From: JAPWJZ01 sp966211335 | GTDB lineage: Bacteria > Pseudomonadota > Alphaproteobacteria > Micavibrionales > UBA2020 | Assembly: GCA_966211335.1 (NCBI GenBank) | Contig: CBIHNF010000001.1 | Location: forward strand, 62,001-126,000 | Direction: 5' to 3' | Length of the DNA stretch: 64,000 bases | Shown here: piece after piece, positions 44,907 through 55,614 of the stretch | Numbering within the stretch: position 1 is the first letter of the stretch | How the letters are laid out: each line of letters begins with the position of its first letter | The notes under the pieces: generated by a model | What the model saw: the letters and a program-made list of their open reading frames with translations, nothing else | What the model was told of the DNA's origin: nothing | The model's database searches: none | Program-made: the position numbers and the translations under genes

Positions 44907-44935
44907 TTGAGCCGCAAGGCGAATTAACGTTACAC
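44907..44935 (+). promoter_or_regulatory. Candidate rne promoter
   Basis: TTGAGC, 17-base spacer, TTACAC. It would start transcription near 44943 and give a leader of about 340 nt before the RNase E gene. Confidence 0.4.
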
Positions 44936-44942
44936 TCGAGAT

Positions 44943-45281
44943 GCGACAGAGATGTCTTTTTCCATAGGCTTCCCGCCATGGGGCAGAAGACGTCAGGTCA
45001 ACGAGTTTTGAGGTCTGGTTCATTTCACCTCCTCCGTCAGGAAGTCTATCTTTCCCGGCGGCAGTACGGATGAACCGCGGTGATGAGACAGGCAGTGACT
45101 TTGAAAGCAGCGTCGGCATATCGACGCTCTCTACGATAAGTAAGTAGATGGGACGCCTGAACTTCTTGGGATAATTCATCCCCGCGAAAGACAGAATAAT
45201 CAAAACATCGGCGCGCCGGTTTTTTCCCTTATGTCGCAAAGGGAAAGGCCTTCGGCTTGCGCCATACAAGGATGAGATAAA
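44943..45281 (+). promoter_or_regulatory. Long 5' leader of rne
   Basis: This gap has no credible gene; an antisense frame exists but lacks any family or start signal. Long structured leaders that let RNase E cut its own mRNA are known in enterobacteria, so a leader here is plausible. It contains GC-rich inverted segments and a 15-base stretch (TCATCCCCGCGAAAG) like half of the REP element at 7603. Confidence 0.4.
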
Positions 45282-48239
45282 ATGACGAAACGCATGCTGA
45301 TCGACGCCACGCACCCGGAAGAAACAAGGGTCGCGGTGGTGTCAGGCACCAAGCTTGAAGAATACGATTACGAAACGGTTGTTCGAAAACAGTTAAAAGG
45401 CAACATCTACCTCGTCAAAGTGACGCGCGTCGAACCCTCCCTGCAAGCAGCCTTTGTCGATTTCGGCGGCAACCGCCACGGCTTCCTGCCCTTCCCTGAA
45501 ATTCACCCCGACTATTACCGCATTCCCATCGCCGACCGCGAAGCCCTGCTGGCGGAAGAGCGCGCGATTGCCGCAGCGCAAGCCGCCCGCGAAGATGAAG
45601 AAGACGAAGCGGAACTCGCAGCGCAAGGCCACAGCCTTGACGACTTCGATGACGAAGATGACAGTGCCGACGAACACGAGGGCGATGAACCCGCCGCCGG
45701 CAACGTGAGCATGGCGGAAGAAGCCTATGTGCCCCGTCACACCGGCTCCCTCGCCGCCGACATGGCGGAAGAATCGCAAGCTTCCGTCGAAAACGCGGAA
45801 GACGACGCCGAAGCGGAAGAAGCGCAGAACGCAGCGCATGCCGAACAGCATAGCCACGAAGAAACGGCCGAAGCCCCCCCCGCGGCCCCCGCCGAAAGCC
45901 ATGGCGAAGGCGAACCCGCGCAAGCGCCCGCAGCCGAAGGCGCCGCAGCTGCCACGGACGAAGAAAAAGACGACGTTGAGACCGTTGGCGGCGATGTTGT
46001 TGAATCGCCCGTCTACCGCTCCTCCATCAAGCGCCGCTATAAAATCCAGGAAGTCATCAAGCGCAACCAGATCATGCTCATCCAGATTTCCAAGGAAGAG
46101 CGCGGCAACAAGGGCGCGGCTGTCACCAGCTACATCTCCCTGCCCGGCCGCTATTGCGTGCTGATGCCGAACAGCCCCCGTGGCGGCGGCGTTTCCCGCA
46201 AAGTCTCCAATGCCAAAGACCGCCAGCGCCTGAAGAAAATCCTGCAGGAACTGAACGTGCCGGAAGGCATGTCAGTCATCCTGCGCACCGCGGGCGTTGC
46301 CCGCTCGAAAGCCGAGATCAAGCGCGACCTCGATTATCTGCTGCGCCTCTGGGACCAGATCCGCGAATACACGCTGAAATCTTCCGCGCCCGCGCTGATT
46401 TATGAGGAAGGCAACCTCATCAAGCGCGCCATCCGCGACCTGTACCGCCGCGACATCGACGAAGTGCATGTGGCAGGGGAAGTCGCCTACACCTCCGCCC
46501 GCGACTTCATGCAGACCCTGATGCCGAGCCATGCGGAACGCATTCACCATTATAAAGAAGAAAACATTCCGCTGTTCTTCCGCTATCAGGTTGAATCGCA
46601 GATCGACGAAATCCACAACCCGACCGTGCACCTCAAATCCGGCGGCTATATCGTGATTAACCCGACCGAGGCGATGGTCTCCGTCGACGTTAACTCCGGC
46701 CGCGCGACTAAAGGCCGCCACATTGAAGAAACGGCCCTCAAGACCAACATTGAAGCCGCCGATGAAATCGCCCGCCAGCTGCGCCTGCGCGACCAGGGCG
46801 GGTTGATCGTCATCGACTTCATCGACATGGAAGACAAGCGCAACAACCGCATTGTGGAGCGCCGCATGCGCGACGCGATGCAGACGGACCGCGCCCGCAT
46901 CCAGCTCGGCCGCATTTCGGCCTTCGGCCTGCTGGAGCTGTCACGCCAGCGCCTGCACCCGTCGCTCGTCGAGACGAACTTTGAAGTCTGCAAGCATTGC
47001 ACGGGTTCCGGCCTTGTCCGCACCATTGAAACCACCGCCGTCATTATCCTGCGCGCGATCGAGGAAGAGGGCCTGCGGAACCGCGCGTCCGAAATCACGG
47101 TCAACCTGCCGGGCGAAGTCGCGCTCTATATCTTCAACCACAAGCGCGAGATGCTCGCCAATATCGAGCGCCGCTATAGCCTGCGCGTGTCGCTGCATGC
47201 CGATGAAAGCCTGCTGAAGCCCGCGTACAACATTGAAGTCACCAAGACCACCGGCCAGCAGGCGCGCGACAACCGCCCGCAGCGCCCGCAGCACGTGCAG
47301 ACGGTCGATATGTCCGACCTGCCCGCGCTGACCGAGGAAGACATCACCGACCATTCGACCGTGTCTGAAGACGAAGGCGGCGGCAACGCCTCCTTCGGCG
47401 ACGATGACGATCATGGCGGCGGCAACGTGCGCGAGGCCCGTGAGGGCGGCGGACGCGACCGCAACCGCGGCGGACGCCATGGCGGCGGCCGCAGGGATGG
47501 CCGTCACGGTGGCCGCAGCGGCGGCGATGGCGACCGTCACGGCGGACGTCATGAAGGCCGCGGCGACCGCAATGAAGGACGCCACGGCGGCGGCAGGGAC
47601 CATACCCCCCGCCACGCAGCGCCCCAGCAACAACACGCCTCGCCCGAAGATGTCGCGAACATTGGCGGCGATATGCCCGCAATTGAAGGCGGCGAGCGTC
47701 CGGCACAGGCAGAAGGCGACGACAGCCGCGGCCAGCGCCGCCGTGGACGCCGTGGCGGCAGACGCCGCGGTGGCCGCAGAGGCGACCGTCCGTTTGACCG
47801 AAATGCGCCGCAAGACGGCGGCATGCAGGCCGGCAGCGACGGCCAGCCGCAGGACTTTATTGACACCGGCGACAGCAGCCAGCCTATCGGCGATGCTGCC
47901 GAAGGCACCGCGCCGCAGGCCGAAGGTTTCGACCGCAACCGCGACCGTAACCGTGGCGGCCGCAATCGCGGCGGACGCGACCGCAACCGCGGCCCGCGCG
48001 AGCACAACAACAACGGCCAACGCCAAAGCGGCGGCGACAACGCCATTGCCGGCAGCGGCGAGCAGCCTGCCTATGAACGCCAATCCGAGCGTTCACCATC
48101 GGAGCAGCCGGCACACAGCCAGCCGCGCGAACAACAATCGCAGCAGCAGCAAAACGCGGCCCCCGACAGTGCCAACGACGGCAATGATGCCGGCGATGGC
48201 AAGTCGCGCAAAGGCTGGTGGAAACGCCTGACCGAATAA
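45282..48239 (+). CDS. rne: Ribonuclease E
   Basis: 985 residues. The S1 domain (from about residue 37) is split by a very acidic insert of about 140 residues (about 95-235), as in alphaproteobacterial RNase E. The catalytic core has metal-binding Asp in VSVDVNSGRATKGRH (near 468) and VIDFIDMEDKRNN, and the zinc-link CKHCTGSG near 570. The tail from about 690 is disordered, rich in Gly, Arg, His and Gln, and would scaffold the degradosome. The ATG follows AAGGATGAGATAAA. It processes rRNA and decays mRNA. Confidence 0.95.
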   Translation: MTKRMLIDATHPEETRVAVVSGTKLEEYDYETVVRKQLKGNIYLVKVTRVEPSLQAAFVDFGGNRHGFLPFPEIHPDYYRIPIADREALLAEERAIAAAQAAREDEEDEAELAAQGHSLDDFDDEDDSADEHEGDEPAAGNVSMAEEAYVPRHTGSLAADMAEESQASVENAEDDAEAEEAQNAAHAEQHSHEETAEAPPAAPAESHGEGEPAQAPAAEGAAAATDEEKDDVETVGGDVVESPVYRSSIKRRYKIQEVIKRNQIMLIQISKEERGNKGAAVTSYISLPGRYCVLMPNSPRGGGVSRKVSNAKDRQRLKKILQELNVPEGMSVILRTAGVARSKAEIKRDLDYLLRLWDQIREYTLKSSAPALIYEEGNLIKRAIRDLYRRDIDEVHVAGEVAYTSARDFMQTLMPSHAERIHHYKEENIPLFFRYQVESQIDEIHNPTVHLKSGGYIVINPTEAMVSVDVNSGRATKGRHIEETALKTNIEAADEIARQLRLRDQGGLIVIDFIDMEDKRNNRIVERRMRDAMQTDRARIQLGRISAFGLLELSRQRLHPSLVETNFEVCKHCTGSGLVRTIETTAVIILRAIEEEGLRNRASEITVNLPGEVALYIFNHKREMLANIERRYSLRVSLHADESLLKPAYNIEVTKTTGQQARDNRPQRPQHVQTVDMSDLPALTEEDITDHSTVSEDEGGGNASFGDDDDHGGGNVREAREGGGRDRNRGGRHGGGRRDGRHGGRSGGDGDRHGGRHEGRGDRNEGRHGGGRDHTPRHAAPQQQHASPEDVANIGGDMPAIEGGERPAQAEGDDSRGQRRRGRRGGRRRGGRRGDRPFDRNAPQDGGMQAGSDGQPQDFIDTGDSSQPIGDAAEGTAPQAEGFDRNRDRNRGGRNRGGRDRNRGPREHNNNGQRQSGGDNAIAGSGEQPAYERQSERSPSEQPAHSQPREQQSQQQQNAAPDSANDGNDAGDGKSRKGWWKRLTE
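47437..48000 (+). repeat. Low-complexity Gly/Arg repeats in the RNase E tail
   Basis: Two blocks (47437-47610 and 47730-48000) of GGC/CGC-rich degenerate repeats encode strings such as GGRHGGGRRDGRHGGR and NRDRNRGGRNRGGRDRNRG. The DNA is prone to slippage; the protein part is a likely RNA-binding disordered region. Confidence 0.7.
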
Positions 48240-48259
48240 GCCGGTTACAAGACAAACAA

Positions 48260-48293
48260 AAACTCCCGCCCTTCAACCGGCGGGAGTTTTTTT
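48260..48293 (+). terminator. Intrinsic terminator of rne
   Basis: AACTCCCGCC-cttcaacc-GGCGGGAGTT followed by a T run, 20 bases after the stop. Confidence 0.92.
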
Positions 48294-48303
48294 ATGCGTG
48301 AAT

Positions 48304-50667
48304 TCAGGCCGCCGGCTGGTGCAGCGGCAGTTTGCAGGTCACAAGCGTGCCCTGCCCTTCCTGGCTTTCGATGGAGATATCGCCGCCGTGCAGCTGCACA
48401 ATACTTTTGACGAGCGCAAGGCCAAGGCCCGCGCCACTGCGGCGGTGGGTTTTTTTGCTGTGAATTTTATCGAAGGGCGTAAAGACGCGGGCGATATCTT
48501 CCGCCGGGATGCCGACGCCGGTGTCGCGCACGCCAAGCAGCAGGAAGTTGCCGTCGCGCTTGGCGGAAATGGTGACGCGGCCACCGTTGGGGCTGTAGTT
48601 GATGGCGTTACTGATAAGGTTGAGCAGCACCTGCTTCAGGCGGCGGTCATCCGCCGTAATCGTCAGCGTCGTATCGGCGCAGTCGATGCTGATTTCCAGC
48701 CGCTGCTTGCGCGCCCAGTCTTCTGTCAGTTGCGCCACCTGCTCGATGAGCTGGCGCACGTTGAGTTCTGCGGGATACAGCTTCAGGTAGCCCGCCTCGA
48801 TCGTCGAGAGATCAAGGATGTCGTTGACGAGGGAGACGAGGCGTTGCCCTGCCTCGATCATGCTGGCGGTATATTCCAGCTGGCGGTCATTCAGCTTGCC
48901 GAAGTATTGCTGGTTGAGCATTTCCGCAAAACCCATGATAGCGTTGAGCGGCGTGCGCAGCTGATAGGAAACGTTGGCGAGGAAATCTGTCTTCAGCCGC
49001 TCCGCTTCTTCAAGCGCAGCGTTCTTTTCCAGCAGCGCCTGCTCCACCTTCACCGTATCGGTAATGTCGAAATAGGCGTTCAAAATGTTGCCATCCGGCA
49101 GCGGCACGACGGAGTATTCAAGCACAGACCCGTTATTGCGCTGCACGCGACCGCGGCGCGGTTCACGCTCCAGCGCGTTGGCGAGGATGACCTGCTTCAT
49201 GGCGGGCCAGCCGGCGTCGTCAAAAAACGCTTTCGTACGCTCAATGATTTTGGCGATATGCGGCGTGCCGGTGACTTCATCCGCCGGAATATTCCACATG
49301 CGCGCGAAGGCCTGGTTGGACAGCTTCATGCGCCCGTCTTCGCCGAACACGGCGATGCCTTCGGCCAGGTTATCCATCGTTTCTTCCTGCACGGCGATGA
49401 GCGTGTTGTAGCTCGTCTCCAGCTGCAGGCGAGAGGTAACGTCTTCGAGGGTAAGCAGCAAGCCGCCCTTCGGCCGCGGCACCACGATCATGCGAAGGAC
49501 GGAGCCATCCGGCAGGTATTGCATTTCTTCATAGGGTTCAAGCAGCGCGGTGAATTTGTTGATCCAGGCCTGCTTGAACTGCTTGTAATCCGCCTGTTCC
49601 GGCAGCTTGCGTAGCTCGCGCAGTTTTTCGATGATCTCGATGAATTTCGGCTTGGCATCGAGCCAGGTGCCGGACATGCCGGTCAGCTGCTCGTAGGCGG
49701 AGTTGTAGAATTCAAGGCGCGTGTCGGCATCGAACATCGCAATCGCGGTGCGCAGCTGTTCGAGCGCTTCCTGATGCGAGGTGGCAAGGCGGGCGTAGCT
49801 GGCTTCCCACTCCTCCTCCTTCGTGACGTCGGATGCGAAGCCGACCACGCGGCGTTCCTGTGGCATCGGCACTTCGACGATTTCCATCAATTTGCGCTGG
49901 CCGTCTACAATCATGTGCCCCCGCACGGATTGCTGCGTGAGCTTCGCAAGGGCGCGCTGCGCTAAAATACGCTGGGTCAGTTCTGTTTTCGCAGCGCCCG
50001 TTAAGGGGAGTTCTTTCTGGTCGGCAATCACGGCGGCGCCAGTATCATCTACAATGCGCGCATAGGCCTTGTTCACCCAGGTGATATCGAGCTTCTGGTT
50101 GCGCACCCAGATGGGGAACGGCAGCGCATTGGCATTGGCGCGCAAGTCCGCCTCGCGCTTTTCAACGGCGGAGACCGCCTCGACGGAGCGAAGCGCCGCC
50201 TGCGCGAAATCTGTAATGTCCATGGCCCAGAGGACGGAGAAAAGCTGCGGCATGCCGCCCGGTGTTTTCGGCTGCATAATGCCGCGCTTGCCGAACATTT
50301 TCAGCGCCCGCTTGCCGGAGGCGTCATAAACGCCGATGTCAAAATGCTCGCCATACTGCTGCAGCCGGTCGTAAAGGCCTTCGATGGCGGCGGCATCGCT
50401 GGGGTTGAGGCCGTTCTGCAGGTCCTGCATGGAAGCGACTTTGTCGAGGCCGAGCAACCCCGGGAAACCCGACGAGATCGCCTGCATGCCGTCATTGTCC
50501 CAGCCGCAGTATTCGATGGGGATGGCGCCTAAAAACGCTTCCAGCCGGTCGTGCTGGCGCGTGATGCGGCGCGTTTCCTTTCGGGCGGGGAACACAGCGT
50601 CAAGCAGCCGGCCAAAAATGGACGGCTGTTCCGTTTTATCGCTGGCATTGTTGTTAAATCCGCTCAC
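48304..50667 (-). CDS. divL: DivL-type PAS sensor kinase with Tyr in place of the phospho-His
   Basis: 787 residues from a GTG. Several PAS-like domains (about 40-530) precede a dimerisation domain whose H-box reads ANVSYQLRTPLNAIMGF: Tyr568 (codon 48964-48966) replaces the histidine. The ATPase domain is intact (NLISNAINYSPNGG, DTGVGIPAEDI, GAGLGLALVKSIV). Caulobacter DivL has the same substitution and controls CckA and CtrA. Downstream placement after ahcY matches divL synteny in other alphaproteobacteria. No membrane helix is evident, unlike Caulobacter DivL. Confidence 0.87.
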   Translation of the reverse strand: MSGFNNNASDKTEQPSIFGRLLDAVFPARKETRRITRQHDRLEAFLGAIPIEYCGWDNDGMQAISSGFPGLLGLDKVASMQDLQNGLNPSDAAAIEGLYDRLQQYGEHFDIGVYDASGKRALKMFGKRGIMQPKTPGGMPQLFSVLWAMDITDFAQAALRSVEAVSAVEKREADLRANANALPFPIWVRNQKLDITWVNKAYARIVDDTGAAVIADQKELPLTGAAKTELTQRILAQRALAKLTQQSVRGHMIVDGQRKLMEIVEVPMPQERRVVGFASDVTKEEEWEASYARLATSHQEALEQLRTAIAMFDADTRLEFYNSAYEQLTGMSGTWLDAKPKFIEIIEKLRELRKLPEQADYKQFKQAWINKFTALLEPYEEMQYLPDGSVLRMIVVPRPKGGLLLTLEDVTSRLQLETSYNTLIAVQEETMDNLAEGIAVFGEDGRMKLSNQAFARMWNIPADEVTGTPHIAKIIERTKAFFDDAGWPAMKQVILANALEREPRRGRVQRNNGSVLEYSVVPLPDGNILNAYFDITDTVKVEQALLEKNAALEEAERLKTDFLANVSYQLRTPLNAIMGFAEMLNQQYFGKLNDRQLEYTASMIEAGQRLVSLVNDILDLSTIEAGYLKLYPAELNVRQLIEQVAQLTEDWARKQRLEISIDCADTTLTITADDRRLKQVLLNLISNAINYSPNGGRVTISAKRDGNFLLLGVRDTGVGIPAEDIARVFTPFDKIHSKKTHRRSGAGLGLALVKSIVQLHGGDISIESQEGQGTLVTCKLPLHQPAA

Positions 50668-50679
50668 CCGTACATGTTA

Positions 50680-50714
50680 AAACGCTTCCCTCGTGCAAAA
50701 CAAGGGAAGCGTTT
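50680..50714 (-). terminator. Hairpin between ahcY and divL
   Basis: AAACGCTTCCCT and AGGGAAGCGTTT form a perfect 12-base-pair stem with an 11-base loop. The following T run is weak (GTTTTAAC), so it may be a partial terminator that lowers divL expression relative to ahcY, or an mRNA-stabilising hairpin. Confidence 0.6.
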
Positions 50715-50737
50715 GATAATCGGGCATAAAACCCAAA

Positions 50738-52066
<1,329 letters not shown>

Positions 52067-52197
52067 TTTTAAGCTCCTGAAGGGATTGGGTGAATTCTGC
52101 CCTTAAAATAGGCGAAAACGCCGTAAAGTCACGCTAAAAGCGCTTTAACGCACTTCAAATTAAGCCGTTGTTTTGAAATATAATTAGGCGCAAAGCG

Positions 52198-53940
52198 CTA
52201 AATCTTGAAGCGGTTGACCAGCTCGGTAATCCGCTGCGGCTCATACTGGTTCATGACATCCTGCGCAAGGCCTTCGGCCCGGGCAAGCGACAGGCTGCGG
52301 ATATACTGCTTCACCCGCGGCAGGCTGGAAAAGCCCATGGAAAATTCGCGAAGGCCTAGGCCGATGAGCAGCGCCGTGTATTTCGGGTCCGCCCCCATTT
52401 CCCCGCAGATGCTGATGGGAATGCCGGCACGCTTTGCGGCCTCGATCGCGAATTCCATGAGGCGCAGCACGGCGGGGTTTAGCGGGTTATAGAGCGCGGC
52501 GACCTGATCATTGCCGCGGTCGATGGCGACGGTGTACTGCACAAGGTCGTTGGTGCCGAGGGCGAAAAAGTCGGAGACTGCGGCAAGACTGTCGGCCGAG
52601 AGAGCGGCCGCCGGAATTTCAATCATGCTGCCAAGCGGCGGCATTTCGGGCGGCAGGGACACGCCCGCCTTTTTCAAATCACGATAGCAGTCGCGCATTA
52701 TTTTCCGCGCCTGATCAACCTCCCCCGCTGTCGTCACCATGGGCAGCAGGATTTTGACAGGCCCCAGCGCGCCCGCGCGCAGCATGGCGCGGAACTGGGT
52801 TTGCAGCAGGTGCGGTTCTTTCAACGACAGGCGAATGGCGCGAAGGCCCAAGGCCGGGTTATCCGCTTCCGCCAGATATTCGCCGACGGAGCGGGCGAGC
52901 TTGTCACCACCGATATCAAGCGTGCGGAAGGTCACGGGCTGGCCCGCCATGGCGCGGACAACTTCGGCCATTGCCGCGAACTGCTCGTCTTCATCCGGCA
53001 GCGTAGCGCGGTTCATAAACAGGAATTCGGTGCGGAACAGCCCGATGCCTGCAGCGCCCGCCTTTTTAATGCTCTCCGCCTCGCGCGGAATTTCGAGGTT
53101 GGCGCGGAGGGTGATTTCGGTGCCATCCGTCGTAATGGCGTGCTGCGCTGACAGCTGCTTTAAGGCTTCGCGGTCGGCCTGCAGCGCCTTTTGACGGTCG
53201 CGGTAGGTTGCGAGGGTTTCTTCCGTCGGCGTGAGGATAACGCGGCCCTCGATGCCGTCGACGATAATCGTCTGGCCCTGAATTTGGCTATCCATGATGG
53301 CGGGGTCGAGGCCGAGGACGGCGGGTAGGCCCAAGCTGCGCGCCATGATGGCGGTATGCCCTGCCGCGCCGCCATGCACCGTCGCAAGGCCGATAAAACG
53401 TCGCGGGTCGAGCAGCGCGGTATCGGCCGGTGAAATTTCCTTCGCCAGCACGATGCCGCCGTTGGGCACAGTATCGAGCGACATATAGGGCAGCTTCAGG
53501 AGCGCGCGCATCAACCGGCCGCCGACGGCCTCCACATCATCGACGCGCGCCGCGATGTAATTGTCTTTCAGCAGGCGGAACTGTTCGGAAATTTCCAAGG
53601 TCGCTTGGTGCAGCGCCCATTCGGCGTTGATTTTTTCTGACGTAATCCGGCTGACAGCCCCGCGGATAAGGCGGGAGCCGGAGAGCATGGCCAGATGCGC
53701 ATCCAGCAGCATGGCGACTTCTTCGGCCGCGGTATCGGGCAATTCTTCCGACTGGTGCTTCAGCTTTTGCAGCTCGGCCGTCACCTGCGCTACCGCTTCG
53801 GTAAAACGCTTCGTTTCCGATTCAACGTTGTCGATTTTATATTGCGGCGCCTTCGGGTTATCGAGCTGGACGATAAAGGCGGGGCCGATGGCGATGCCGT
53901 GGGAAACGCCTAAGCCCGTAAAACTACGCTCGACTGCCAT
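52198..53940 (-). CDS. ptsI: Phosphoenolpyruvate-protein phosphotransferase (EI)
   Basis: 580 residues from the ATG at 53940; there is no room for an N-terminal GAF domain, so this is PtsI rather than PtsP. The phospho-accepting His195 is in HGGAAGHTAIMARSLGLP and the PEP-site cysteine in SICGEMGADPKYT. It takes phosphate from PEP and passes it to HPr. HPr is encoded seven bases upstream. No sugar permease genes are present, so the chain is probably regulatory. Confidence 0.95.
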   Translation of the reverse strand: MAVERSFTGLGVSHGIAIGPAFIVQLDNPKAPQYKIDNVESETKRFTEAVAQVTAELQKLKHQSEELPDTAAEEVAMLLDAHLAMLSGSRLIRGAVSRITSEKINAEWALHQATLEISEQFRLLKDNYIAARVDDVEAVGGRLMRALLKLPYMSLDTVPNGGIVLAKEISPADTALLDPRRFIGLATVHGGAAGHTAIMARSLGLPAVLGLDPAIMDSQIQGQTIIVDGIEGRVILTPTEETLATYRDRQKALQADREALKQLSAQHAITTDGTEITLRANLEIPREAESIKKAGAAGIGLFRTEFLFMNRATLPDEDEQFAAMAEVVRAMAGQPVTFRTLDIGGDKLARSVGEYLAEADNPALGLRAIRLSLKEPHLLQTQFRAMLRAGALGPVKILLPMVTTAGEVDQARKIMRDCYRDLKKAGVSLPPEMPPLGSMIEIPAAALSADSLAAVSDFFALGTNDLVQYTVAIDRGNDQVAALYNPLNPAVLRLMEFAIEAAKRAGIPISICGEMGADPKYTALLIGLGLREFSMGFSSLPRVKQYIRSLSLARAEGLAQDVMNQYEPQRITELVNRFKI

Positions 53941-53947
53941 TACCGGT

Positions 53948-54223
53948 TTATTCTTCCTCGCCGAAGCGCTGCTCGACAAGGGTGACGAGCTCCTGCAACG
54001 CTTCATCCGCCCCCTCGCCCACCGTCGTGATGGTAATGGAGGTGCCTTGACTGCCCGACAGCATGAGCAGGCCCATGATGGAATCACCACCAACGTGCAT
54101 ATCGTCCTTCGTCACGGTGATCTGGCAGTCATAGGATTCCGCAAGGCGCACGAATTTGGCGGCGGCCCTTGCATGCAGCCCGCGCTTATTTGTGATCTGG
54201 ACTGTCTTTTCCAGCGGCGGCAT
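53948..54223 (-). CDS. ptsH: Phosphocarrier protein HPr
   Basis: 91 residues. His17 in TNKRGLHARAAAKF receives phosphate from EI, and Ser48 in GGDSIMGLLMLSG is the site for HprK. Both sites are intact, so carbon or energy status can be read in two ways. It lies three bases after the EIIA gene. Confidence 0.96.
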   Translation of the reverse strand: MPPLEKTVQITNKRGLHARAAAKFVRLAESYDCQITVTKDDMHVGGDSIMGLLMLSGSQGTSITITTVGEGADEALQELVTLVEQRFGEEE

Positions 54224-54226
54224 GGG

Positions 54227-54661
54227 TTAACCCGTCTGCAGCAGCGCGGAGGCCGCGTTGATATATTTGCGCCCCGCTTCCTGACCCGAGAGCGCCGCCT
54301 GTGACAGTGTTTCCGTCTGGCGCGCGGAGGCGAGCTTGATGAGCATCGGCAGGTTGATGCCGGCCAGCGCCTCGATCTTTTTATCCTGCGTGATCGAAAT
54401 CGCGAGGTTCGACGGGGTGCCACCGAACATATCGGTCAAAACCAGCACGCCCTTGCCGCTGTCGACATCTTTCGCTTTCTGGATGATTTCGAGGCGTTTT
54501 TGCTCGAGATCGTCATCGGGCATCATGCAGACGGCGGCGATCTGCTTTTGCGGCCCCACGATGTGTTCCATGACGGAGACGAATTCATCCGCAAGGCGGC
54601 CATGCGTCACGATAACGATGCCGATGAGGCTGGCCGCGGGTTTATCTGTATCAGCTGTCAT
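54227..54661 (-). CDS. PTS EIIA, mannose type
   Basis: 144 residues. The ATG at 54661 overlaps the rapZ stop (ATGA). GIVIVTHGRLADEFVSV holds the phospho-accepting histidine and LVLTDMFGGTPSNLA the family signature. It is a lone EIIA-Man domain, without EIIB or a membrane EIIC, typical of regulatory PTS branches in alphaproteobacteria. Confidence 0.93.
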   Translation of the reverse strand: MTADTDKPAASLIGIVIVTHGRLADEFVSVMEHIVGPQKQIAAVCMMPDDDLEQKRLEIIQKAKDVDSGKGVLVLTDMFGGTPSNLAISITQDKKIEALAGINLPMLIKLASARQTETLSQAALSGQEAGRKYINAASALLQTG

Positions 54662-55614
54662 GCTGCTTTCCTTTTTCTTGTTTTTATCTGCTTGCGTGCT
54701 TCTTGCTTGTCCTCGGGCGCTTTCATCTGCTGCGCCGCCCATTTTTCAAGGTCGCGGTGACGAACACCGGCGGCGACCTTTTTGCTCCCCAGCCATTTCG
54801 CCAGCGTTTCCGCTGTATAGACGGAACGGTGGCGGCCGCCGGTGCAGCCGATGGCGATGGTGAGGTAATTTTTCCCCTCCCGGTCATAGCGCGGCAGCAG
54901 GTGCTGCAGCAGGCCGGTGAGGTTTTTGAAGAAGGGCTTAAATTCGGGGTCTTTGGAAATTTTATCCATCACCGGCTTGTCGCGGCCGGACAGCGGGCGC
55001 AGTTTTGCGTCCCAGTGCGGGTTGTCGAGGAAGCGGACATCGAACACCAGATCCGCATCGCGCGGCACGCCGTTGCGAAAACCGAAGGAGGTGACGGCCA
55101 CATAAAGCCCGCGGTCGCCTTCCAGCGCGAACAACCCGTCGATGAGGCGGCGGAGGTCATGCGCCTTGATGTCCGTCGTATCAATCACATGGTCGGCGGC
55201 CTTGCGCACCGGCTGCAGCAATTGGCGTTCGCGCAAGACACCATCCGCCACCGGACGGTCGACGGCGAGCGGATGCACACGGCGCGTTTCGGTATAGCGT
55301 TGCTGCAAAACCTGATCATCGCAGTTGATGAAGACGAGCGCGGCGGAGGTATTTTTCAGCTTCTTGAGATTGTCGATTTTTTGCAGAATTTTCGCGGCGC
55401 TGAAATCCCATGTCCGGCTGTCGATGCCGATAGCGACGGGCTGGCCGCGGCCTTCTTTTTGCGCCAGCAGCGCATCGACAAGCGCCAGCGGCAGGTTATC
55501 CACCGCCTTGTAGCCAAGGTCTTCGAGCGATTTCAGCGCGGTTGACAGCCCCGCGCCGGAAAGGCCGGTGACGAGGAGGATTTTGCGGGGCGCGGTGCTG
55601 CGGGTTCTTTTCAT
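54658..55614 (-). CDS. rapZ: RapZ family RNase adapter / nucleotide-binding protein
   Basis: 318 residues. LEDLGYKAVDNLPLAL, TSFGFRNGVPRDADLVFDVR and IGCTGGRHRSVYTAE are RapZ hallmarks. In enterobacteria RapZ steers RNase E to a regulatory RNA that senses glucosamine-6-phosphate. The P-loop reads TGLSGAGLSTALKSLE, with leucine where Walker A lysine is expected. The C-terminal end is Lys/Arg-rich. It overlaps hprK by one base and EIIA by four. RNase E is encoded nearby, at 45.3-48.2 kb. Confidence 0.92.
   Translation of the reverse strand: MKRTRSTAPRKILLVTGLSGAGLSTALKSLEDLGYKAVDNLPLALVDALLAQKEGRGQPVAIGIDSRTWDFSAAKILQKIDNLKKLKNTSAALVFINCDDQVLQQRYTETRRVHPLAVDRPVADGVLRERQLLQPVRKAADHVIDTTDIKAHDLRRLIDGLFALEGDRGLYVAVTSFGFRNGVPRDADLVFDVRFLDNPHWDAKLRPLSGRDKPVMDKISKDPEFKPFFKNLTGLLQHLLPRYDREGKNYLTIAIGCTGGRHRSVYTAETLAKWLGSKKVAAGVRHRDLEKWAAQQMKAPEDKQEARKQIKTRKRKAA

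Noticed and set aside
45170..45200. REP element inside the rne leader
   Set aside because: Only about 15 bases (TCATCCCCGCGAAAG) match the REP-like arm at 7603; there is no partner arm, so chance or a remnant cannot be told apart.
44856..45314. Antisense 152-residue frame before rne
   Set aside because: It overlaps the rne start and leader, has no family or ribosome site, and the region fits a leader better.
52067..52197. SAH or SAM riboswitch before ahcY
   Set aside because: The 131-bp gap shows only a small CGCTAAAAGCGCTTTAACG hairpin and no recognisable riboswitch core.
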